DNA of 64,000 nucleotides from Gnomoniopsis sp. IMI 355080. Taxonomy: Eukaryota; Ascomycota; Sordariomycetes; Diaporthales; Gnomoniaceae. Both the position numbers and the translations under genes were made by a program. Positions 55,944 through 64,000 of this stretch are shown one piece after another; position 1 is the first letter of the stretch; each line of letters starts with the position of its first letter. Under the pieces are notes generated by a model. The model had not been told where the DNA came from, made no database searches, and saw only the letters and a list, made by a program, of their open reading frames with translations. The stretch lies in assembly GCA_027946555.1 (NCBI GenBank), contig JAPEVC010000110.1, positions 54,897 through 118,896 of the forward strand. Direction: 5' to 3'.

Positions 55944-56263
55944 GTTACGCGCTTGGAGAGCAAACACGAACGACGAACGGGAAGTCATTACCTAGGTAGT
56001 GAGAGAAGGTGTATAAAGCGTGCAACAGAGAGGAATTGAATGACTTATATGATTCTTTGCGAGGGATTCTATATGTATCATGACTGGTGGTGATGTGGAG
56101 GCAAGGGATGGTGCGCCTATTCTAGACGACCCTCGTCTCGACAACGAAGAAAAAAATGTCTATCTTATCTTCTCAATACGAACAACACATTGTGAATCAG
56201 AGTCAGAGACGAAGACTTTTTGGTGCATCAATGATCGTTGACCACCGCCAATCAGTCTGAGCC
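55944..56263. other. Convergent 3' spacer
   Basis: About 320 bp of 3' flanks, with the 12-mer TTACCTAGGTAG at 55988-55999. Confidence 0.5.
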
Positions 56264-58241
56264 CTACATCTTGCTCGTGACCACCGAGTCACATAATTCA
56301 GGACCAGACCCAATGCCTTCAATCACCACATCGGCTTCGCTCTCGGAATACGGTGCGATACCGAGCCTCATTGCTTCGTCAGCGTCGAAAGAGTTATAAT
56401 AATCTCTATCATCGATCACGCCAAGACCGTTAGGTGGCCATACACGGTTCAGGATATAGTGTACAGTGAAGGAGATCGCGAAACCGAGCGGAAATGCTAA
56501 AGCGAATAATTCGTTCCAGGCATGTCCAACGGAGACGCTCTCCGGGGTGACATTAGCGGAAAATCCAGGAAGTTGAGTCGAAAATCCGAGTACCCAAGCC
56601 ACAAAACTTCGCGGGTTGAAACCTTTGACGAAGTAGTAAATCCCATCGGGCCGGGGATGGTACAAGTCCGACAGCTTCAGCTTCCTTCTCCGGATGAGCC
56701 AATAATCGCAAACCTGTATGCCTATGATTGGCCCGAGAAAGGTGCTGTACGCAGAAAGAACTGAGAGGAAAACCGCTGCGGATGACAGCAACTCCCAAGG
56801 ACACATCACAAGACTAAGGATGAGGCCAATGTAGGCACCTCTTCGGATGTTCAAGTATGAGCTGAACAGGCCAGCCAAGTCCATTCCGGTGCTGAAAGCA
56901 TTGTCGACGACATTGACGCTGATCTGGATCATGAGTAGACCAATACCTACTTATGTAAGACTCCCGGGTTTTACGTAGTTAGGACGCCGAAGATTCAACT
57001 TACCTGCAAAGAAGGCCGCCGCGCGAGCCCCGTTACTGTATGAATCATCAAGCCAACGTTGAGCAATCAGTGCTGAAACTTGGTAAGCATACTACCCGTG
57101 AATGTTCATTTGTTTGACTTACGCGGGTTCCAGATAGCTTCTCCATAGATTCCTTGTGTGGCCGATGCAGCCAAGCAACCGAAGAGCGGGAAAATGGTGC
57201 CAAATATGCTGTGGCGTATCAGAAAGGCTATGCTCACCAAGCACACGATTAGGAAATCTTAGGAAATCCAGGCATACATTATTCCAGACCATTGACCGAA
57301 GACTTGGTCCCCTGGACGTCTAGCGAACCTGGAGTAATCCGGGGCGTTTGTCAAACCCACAGCGATTCCACCGATGACTGTTGTAACGCCAGAAACAATA
57401 GACCAACCCAGGTCCCAGGCGCTCATTGGCGTGGAGCCCTTCGACAGCAACGGGCCGCCTCCCTTGGCGAGGACCATAGCCCAAATCATTACCGCAATTA
57501 GTGTAAGGCCCGCACAGGCATTGAAAACATGTAAGTAATTCTTAATTTTATGAGGAGGGACGTATAGTATAGGTACTTGACAGCAATTGAAGAGGATCCA
57601 GCCGATGAATTGCTTCTTCGTACACAAAGAAGTTAGCGTCTTCCATGAGAGGTAATACCATGACGATGGCTTACTGTTACGAGGTTTGAACTGGCTGAAA
57701 AAGTGTTTGGTAGGTTGTGAAAGCTGGGAATTATTGACGACAAGATCAACGAAATACACAGCCCACCAGTCCAGGACTGGACTGAGAACCAGACCAGGCT
57801 CAAGACAATCCTTTGAGCAATATGCAGGAAGGAGCCGTATGGACCCCAAACAAATCGAGACAAGACAGGGAATCCTATGTGCCACTCAGCTCCAACGTAG
57901 CCATTGTAAATAGCTACCAGGGCGATGATGATCTTGCCAATCAGTGTAGCAAGCATTGCCTGCCAGACACTGAGACCGATGGCGACTAGGGACCCGCCAA
58001 TTTGCCAATTTGATACTGGCATTTAACTGTTAATTTTGCAACCACGAAAAAAACGCAGGGCATTGAAAATTAGGATGTTGTGCATACTCGCTATCTGATT
58101 CGTTAACCAGAAGGAAATGAAGGTCAGTGTATTCCACGTCCTCCTCTCTTTCTCGAGTGGTCTGATATCATCGTTGATCCATCGATCGGTGCCTCTGGGC
58201 AATCTTGCCCAGTCTAAAATCCTCTTTGGGACCGGACTCAT
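56264..58241 (-). CDS. NCS1-family permease (uracil/allantoin/hydantoin type)
   Basis: Six exons on the minus strand (58241-58088, 58015-57675, 57615-57278, 57208-57123, 57072-57004, 56946-56264) give 556 residues with about 12 membrane helices. NCS1 signatures are present: TFISFWLTNQIAISNWQIGG (helix 1, Asn/Gln substrate region), VGAEWHIGFPVLSRFVWGPYG, YVPPHKIKNYLHVFN, IVSGVTTVIGGIAVGLTNAPDYSRFAR and MIQISVNVVDNAFSTGMDLA. The pattern fits the Fur branch (uracil, allantoin, uric acid, hydantoin) rather than the Fcy purine-cytosine branch. The gene is divergent from a hydantoinase gene, which suggests that its cargo is a hydantoin-like or related cyclic ureide or amide. The exon 3 acceptor (AAG) is ambiguous by one codon. 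Confidence 0.92.
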
Positions 58242-58771
58242 TCTCAACGGCGATATAAAAAGTTATGTGTATATTCTGAGGATGAACAGAGACACGAGTA
58301 AAAGCTCTTTGGAGAAGTATTATCATTTCAGGACGGACCTCGGGAGATGTGAAAGTGATATTACGGCATCAACGGCTCAAAGCATCATAACTTATCTATT
58401 ATCAGCACATCACAGAAAACCTTGGCTGATCTGCGGTCAAGACATTTTACCTAGAACATAATCTGGCGGCGATAGAGAGCTTAGATAACAACCACCTCGA
58501 CGTGCCTATCTATGGGCAAGAAAGGCCCGGCGGCATATATCTGTGGGAGGGATTCCCCGGCCCGATAGCAAGCCCAGCAATTAAACTATACTTATTAGGA
58601 AGTGCGCGAACCCTCTGGCGGAACTACCTTCTGCTCGCAAGTGCGTCAGAGAAAAGAATTGTAATCTGCACAATCTCTACCCACCCTCGTTCTCATTCCT
58701 CGCCGGGATCTTTCAGACCAGGAGTCCAAGACCAAGCCGTGAACTCATCTGTTTCATCGCCATACGACGGG
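58242..58771. promoter_or_regulatory. Divergent promoter with clustered GATA-factor motifs
   Basis: 530 bp shared by the permease (minus) and hydantoinase (plus) genes. Five HGATAR motifs lie within about 180 bp: TTATCT (58392-58397), TTATCAG (58399-58405), CGATAG (58470-58475), AGATAA (58483-58488) and CGATAG (58563-58568). HGATAR is the binding consensus of AreA/Nit2 nitrogen activators, so co-regulation by nitrogen limitation is inferred. Confidence 0.55.
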
Positions 58772-61700
58772 ATGGCTCTCGACAAGACGGTGCGCATTGG
58801 CGTTGACGTTGGTGGCACGAATACGGATGCCGTGGCCATCGATGTCGCCCTGGCAGCAAATGGGGATCCTCATCGAGGAGTCCTCAACTTCAGAAAGACT
58901 CCCACTACTCCAGAGCCCTCAAAAGGCATCGAAACAGCAGTCCGGGCGGTGCTTGCAGCTGGCTCTGGCATTAGCAATGAAAGAATAGCCAGTCTGACCA
59001 TTGGTACGACAAGCTTCATCAATAGCGTAATCGAGAGAGACGCACGAAGGCTACAAAAGGTCGCAGTAATTCGACTGTCCCGCTCGTTCTTGCGGGAGGT
59101 GCCACCATTCGCAGATTTTCCGGAAGACTTGGCAGCTATCTTGAATGGCTATTGCACTGTCGTAGACGGGGGCCTCCACATCGATGGTTCGCTGGAGGCA
59201 CCTGTTCAAGACCTGCAGGTTGTTCAAGAATGTGCGAAGATTAAGGCACTGGGTCTAAAAGCCGTGGTGGTAGCCGGGGTATTCTCGCCCATTGACACAC
59301 AACACCGTCAGGAGGAGAAGGTGAAATCTATCATCCTTCGCGAATTGCCCGGCGTTGATGTGGTTTGCTCTCATGAGGTCAGCAGCCTTGGTTTTCTAGA
59401 GCGAGAAAATGCAAGCATCCTCAACGCAGCGATACTCCAGCATGCGCGCCGAACGATTACTGGCTTTCGGCTTGCGATGAAAAAGTTGAACCTGCTGTCG
59501 TGTCCGCTTTTTATTACGCAAAACGACGGCACTATATTGGATGCAGATTCCTTCGCAAAGTTCCCCATCAAGGCCTTCTCAAGCGGTGCAACAAACTCAA
59601 TGAGGGGAGCAGCGTACCTTGCAGGACTGGACGCTGGAGGCACTTCGGCTATTGTGGTCGATATCGGCGGAACGACTTCAGACGTTGGAATGATACTCTC
59701 GAGCGGCATGCCTAGAGCTGCGTCCGCATACGTGACAGTGGCTGGAGTGCGGGTTAATTATTCTATGCCGCACCTGCACTCAATCGGTCTAGGAGGCGGA
59801 TCTCTTGTTCGAGAGTTGGATGGAAAGGTCCAGGTTGGACCCGAGTCTGTTGGCCATTTTCTGACTGAAGAAGCGCTCGTGTTCGGCGGGCAGACATGCA
59901 CAGCATCTGACATTGCTGTGGCATCTAAACAAGTTGAGATGGGAGATCCTTCTCTCCTGGGTCACCTCCAGCCAGAATTTATCATCTCAGCAAAAGCTCG
60001 CATAAGAAAGCTGCTTGATGGGGCCATTGATATCATCAAAACCTCAGCGGATCCCATGCCAGTTCTGCTGGTTGGCGGGGGTGCCGTCCTGGCGCCGGAG
60101 GAGATCAAAGGGGCATCTACAGTCATTCGACCACCCTTTCACGAAGTTGCTAATGCCGTTGGGGCTGCAATCTCCAGGGTATGCGGTACTGTGGACATTG
60201 TCCAAAACACAAGCCAGCAGACTGAAGCTCAAGCAATACAATACGCGAAGGATTTGGCCGTTAAGCGTGCATTGGCAGCTGGTGCACTAGAGAGCACAGT
60301 GGCCATTGCAGAAGTTGAGAGCGTGCCCATCCAATACGTCACAAATCAAATCCGAACAATCGTGAAAGCTGTGGGTGATTTGGACGCGAGAATTTATTAT
60401 GATTTTGAAGCAACAGATGAAATCGACTTAGCAGAGATCGACGACATTGTGGAGGGGTCCAAGAACCTGAAGGTCGAAACTACGGAGGTCGCCAAAGTAG
60501 ACCCTGTCGCTTACAGACCTCGGATAGAAAGAAATTCAGAGGGTATCTCTGAGTGGTTTCTCAGCGAAGTCGATCTCGCTTGGCTTGCTGATGGATGCTA
60601 TGTCCTGGGATGTGCCGGTGGCGGGAGTCCCTCTTCCTCCTTTTTGCAGTTGCGCGATATCCTACGTAAAGGACACAGAATTCGCGTTATAGATGCCTCT
60701 GCCCTAAAAGACAATGCTTTGATCTATTGGGGAGGACACATGGGTTCCCCAGCCGTCTCGATAGAGAGGTTACAGTCCATTGAGACTGTGGAGGCCTTCA
60801 AGGTCCTCATGGAATACATGCACCACGAGAGTTTTGACGCTGTCATGGGTCTCGAGATTGGCGGTGCAAATGGTTTGGAGCCCATGTTAGTTGGATCCTC
60901 CCGATTTTTTGATGCTCCTGTAGTGGACGCAGATTGGTAAGTTTTACCCTCCGCCCTCCAACCCTTTTTGATTTTCGGCATGCTCAGCCTGCAGCATCTT
61001 TTTGCAACGGGGCGTCGTTTCATGATATTCTACGGAAGGATTCCTTGATGATTTTCATGTTATCTTTTCTGACACTGTTCGCAGGATGGGCCGAGCATTT
61101 CCCACCTACTGGCAGACCACTCTAGCTGTGCATGCTCCTGGTGAACTTGTGCCTTGCGCTATAGATTCTGGAGACGGCAAAAGCATCATTATGACTCGAG
61201 CACCTGTGGATGAGATCGTAGATAGAGCCCTGAGGGCTTCCTGCTCGGAGATGGGAAGCCGGGTAGGCATGGCAGCACGTCCTACCAACACAAAGTACGT
61301 TAAGCAATACGGGATTTTAAATACATGCTCCCTTGCATGGCGCATTGGACGAGCAATCGCAACATGCGCAGCAACCAACAGCCTTTCCACCGTGGCCGAG
61401 GCGATCATCGAAGAAGCTGGAGGTCCCAAAGCAGCCAAGGTCCTGTTTAGGGGTAAGATAGTAGCAGTCGAGAGACGACTATTTAAGGGCCACTCACACG
61501 GGGTCGTGCACATTGCTGGCTTGGATGATAGCGACGAAGATGACAGTCCGTCCGCAATTCGTATGGCGCCTCTTGCCTCAGGAGGAACCATGAAGATTCC
61601 TTTCAAAAACGAGAATATTTACGCAGAGCATACGTCCGAGGATGGCAACTCACGGATTATCGCTTGCGTTCCGGACCTGATTGCGATTTTGGATGAATCT

Positions 61701-62028
61701 GGAAAAGCGCTTGGGGTCCCAGAGTTCAAAGTAAGTAATCACTCTCGTCACTCAAACGGACCGATGTCTTGGTTTTGGAAATTGGGACTGCTTGAATCTT
61801 TGCTTTGTGCTTCGGAGGATGCTGACACGTTGTACTACGCAGTATGGATTATTAGTTACTGTCCTAGGCCTGGTCTGCTCACCGCGCTGGACCGAGACTC
61901 CAGCGGGGATCGAGATTGGAGGCCCAAAGGCTTTTGGATATGATATTGAGTACAAGCCATTGGGTCAATATGTTGAACCCAGGAGTGTAATTGAAGAATA
62001 TGGACCTGGGTCACCACTCAAATCGTAG
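58772..62028 (+). CDS. ATP-dependent hydantoinase/oxoprolinase A fused to DUF917
   Basis: Three exons (58772-60936, 61085-61730, 61843-62028; introns 148 and 112 bp) give 998 residues. Residues 8-190 form the hydantoinase A N-terminal domain and about 205-510 the ASKHA ATPase-like domain: RIGVDVGGTNTDAVAID (phosphate 1), AIVVDIGGTTSDVGM (phosphate 2) and VLLVGGGAVLAPEE (adenosine). From about residue 590 to the end is a DUF917 domain (LADGCYVLGCAGGGSPSS, YWGGHMGSPAVSIERL, MGLEIGGANGLEPM, continuing across intron 1 into WMGRAFPTYWQTTL). HyuA-type enzymes open hydantoin, oxoproline or related rings with ATP. No HyuB-type partner is in the window, so DUF917 may supply the second activity. The substrate is unknown; the divergent permease suggests an imported nitrogen compound. 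Confidence 0.93.
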
Positions 62029-62786
62029 AGCACTGCCTAAGGTCCACGCTGGTCGGGAAAGGTGTACCAGCGGACTCCGGAGTGATCATTGGAAGAAAGT
62101 CGTCGACGCCAGACATTCATCAATACCGGAGTTGCATTTGTTGATAAAGCAAAGAACCAAACGGAAGTGTTCGTTGTGTGGTGTTGCAAAATAGAATGGA
62201 TTTCGCGCAGCGGGTACGGAATGCGTAGTAGTAGATGTGCACCTGGGCACGGCACGGAACAATGCCAAACAATGGGAATGCTCCTTGCTCAAACAGCATC
62301 AAGTTCAGTAAAGTCAAGGCAAGCCATACGCAGCCAGACACCATCTTATCAAAAGTCGAACTTGCTGATCCAAGCATGCTTACGATGCTGTGTCCATGCA
62401 AGCCCGACGCTTCTGAAACGGCCGGGGAGCATAGTTCATGATAATCTGACGAAATTTTCCATTTGGAAGAAAAGCTTATATGGATTCATCCTGACAGTGT
62501 GCAGGAGTGTTTCCAACGTTTACACTGGCTGTATTCACTCTATCAGTTCTTAGGTACAAGGGTCATCAATACCGCAACACGATTCACGAATGATAACATG
62601 ACGAGCCATGAGCTGCAAATATAATCGTGTCCATTTTGTCATACTTGATGCTAATGGAAGCTCATTATGACAAGAAATCCAGACAACACTCCGAATTGAT
62701 GACCTGAGACAATCCTTTACCCCTTGATCTGTATAATATCGATCAACGCCCAAAACCCATTGTGAACTCCCTCAAAAAGACATCGA
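62029..62786. other. Convergent spacer, no gene supported
   Basis: Between the hydantoinase stop and the end of the minus-strand gene at 62787. A 154-codon plus-strand frame (62089-62553) lacks features and is read as chance. Confidence 0.45.
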
Positions 62787-63809
62787 CTATGCCTTGTTTT
62801 GAGCAGTGTCGGATTTTTCTTTCAAAAACCAACCACGCATATCGACGTACTCCTCCGCAGTGGGTTGGCCGGTATGTGCGCCCTGTCCATTCATGTGACA
62901 TACAGCCTGTTTAGCCACGTACGCACCACTGTTGAACCCATCTGCCTGATGCTGGATACCCAGATGTATGTGTACGGCGCTGATGCCACGTGTAAGCCAG
63001 CTCTCTATTTGGCGTTTATATTCGTCCAGATGGCCAGGCGCCTCCAAGGAGTCCCAGACACGGATGGTGGCAGTCTGATTGCCAAAGGTTGATGTGCACA
63101 GTGGCACAATGCCCAATAATCTCCATTGACATACGACTTTGCCGTCGGCCGAGGGCACGAGAGGACCAGAAGCTAATCAAGGATCCCTTTCTCGTCCCAA
63201 ACGCCCAAAATATTGCTGCGATTACTGAGGACCAATGAAGGATGGAGGATGAAACGTATCCCCGTACATTATCGCGCGTAGACAATCTGACGATTGCATT
63301 GATGCAATATTTGGATAAAGCCTTCTCCCCGCCTTTCAATTGCAAATCCGTGAAAGCCGCAGAATGTATTCGAACGAATCACCAGTCGTGAGATGTATGT
63401 AACTCAATATATGAATGGTCTCCAAGCCCGCTAAATCATCCAAAACGGGGATGCTGTCGAACTGGTGCAGGACTTCAAGGTGCTTATTGATCTCATGCTT
63501 CCACTGGTCGATGTCGATATCCTGGCCTTTCTGGACGAATCTTCGTCTGGTGCCTGTCTCGTCAGTATAGAAGCTGGTAACTACACACACTTTCTTGAGC
63601 AGGTCAAGAATAGGTGGTTGCTAATAAGCCCGGTGAATTATCCGCTGACGCACATACCCGCCGGTGGTGCTGAGATCTTTGCGGTTAGGACAGAGCGTCT
63701 CCAAGAGGAAGACAACGTAGATGGCGTACCCATCAAATACATCCTTGAGCTTGATGAGCCACGAACCATAGGCCAATAGTCGTCCCCACTTCTTGCGCAA
63801 TACAGCCAT
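62787..63809 (-). CDS. Unrecognised multi-exon gene
   Basis: Three coding-like blocks follow one another on the minus strand. Block 1, from ATG 63809, begins MAVLRKKWGRLLAYGSWL and contains FDGYAIYVVFLLETLCP. Block 2 (about 63595-63400) reads VVTSFYTDETGTRRRFVQKG and DIDQWKHEINKHLEVLHQF. Block 3 (about 63166-62787) reads TSTFGNQTATIRVWDSLEAP and ends EYVDMRGWFLKEK before a TAG. A GTGCGT donor (about 63659) with an AAG acceptor about 60 bp downstream can join blocks 1 and 2; the junction to block 3 could not be fixed. No domain is recognised and the real length is uncertain. It could also be a decayed gene. Confidence 0.45.
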
Positions 63810-64000
63810 CTGCACGGAGCCACCACACTGCTTATATTCAGCCTCGGCGAGCTCTTAGGCGCTAAAATATAATTTTGCAGTTTTAGTATCACGCTCCTTA
63901 ACATTTCCCTCTCCTCCCTCTCATTCTTCTCCTTCTTCTCCTTCTTCTCCTTCTTCTCCTTCTTCTCCTTCTTCTCCTTCTTCTCCTTCTTCTCCTTCTT
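63810..64000. repeat. 9-bp minisatellite CTTCTCCTT at the right edge
   Basis: From about 63924 to the window end the unit CTTCTCCTT repeats about eight times and continues past the edge. It is a pure pyrimidine tract on this strand, preceded by C/T-rich sequence from 63904. No gene is seen in 63810-63923, which is the promoter side of the gene ending at 62787. Confidence 0.85.

Noticed and set aside
62089..62553. 154-codon plus-strand frame after the hydantoinase gene
   Set aside because: Starts just past the hydantoinase stop in another frame, without features; probably 3' flank.

Overview
The window is nuclear DNA from a filamentous ascomycete, most likely a Sordariomycete-like Pezizomycotina. 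The signs are many short introns (mostly 45-120 bp) with GTAAGT/GTGAGT donors and CTAAC/CTGAC branch sites. Typical gene families are also present: HET domain, eqolisin (G1) protease, ascomycete laccase, GT32 and NCS1 permease. There are no operons, and genes lie on both strands. Gene models below were assembled by hand from reading frames, splice signals and family similarity; only ATG was accepted as a start unless stated.

1-31 kb is gene-dense and mostly housekeeping. It holds the 3' part of a giant ankyrin/coiled-coil protein, UDP-glucose 4-epimerase (with a GC-AG intron), a Sad1-type SUN protein, a large HET-domain protein, FAD synthetase, the DEAD-box helicase Dbp4, a small CoA-binding protein, a SAM methyltransferase, a Cdc4-type myosin light chain, a thimet-oligopeptidase-like M3 metallopeptidase and the survivin homologue Bir1.

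31-64 kb is looser and richer in secreted, membrane and catabolic genes. It holds a ten-exon ascomycete laccase, a six-exon eqolisin, a succinyl-CoA:glutarate-type CoA-transferase, a PHD-finger protein, a four-TM protein, a Cys-rich type I membrane protein, an Och1-like GT32 enzyme, a Ser/Thr-rich type I membrane protein, an M43 metalloprotease, and a divergent pair made of an NCS1 permease and a hydantoinase/DUF917 fusion. An unrecognised gene lies at the right end. Spacers are long, AT-rich in places, and repeatedly carry the short palindrome TACCTAGGTA.

The most interesting points are as follows. (a) The M3 peptidase frame is open for 192 codons upstream of its first ATG. A CTG in ideal context would add 85 residues with no Asp or Glu, ending in a presequence-like segment, which suggests dual localisation by non-AUG initiation. 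(b) FAD synthetase has an in-frame upstream ATG that adds an acid-free, Arg-rich leader. (c) The permease/hydantoinase pair shares a promoter with five HGATAR motifs, consistent with a nitrogen-regulated import and hydrolysis unit. (d) The dispersed palindrome is absent from the exons I modelled. No CRISPR, intact transposon or rRNA was seen.
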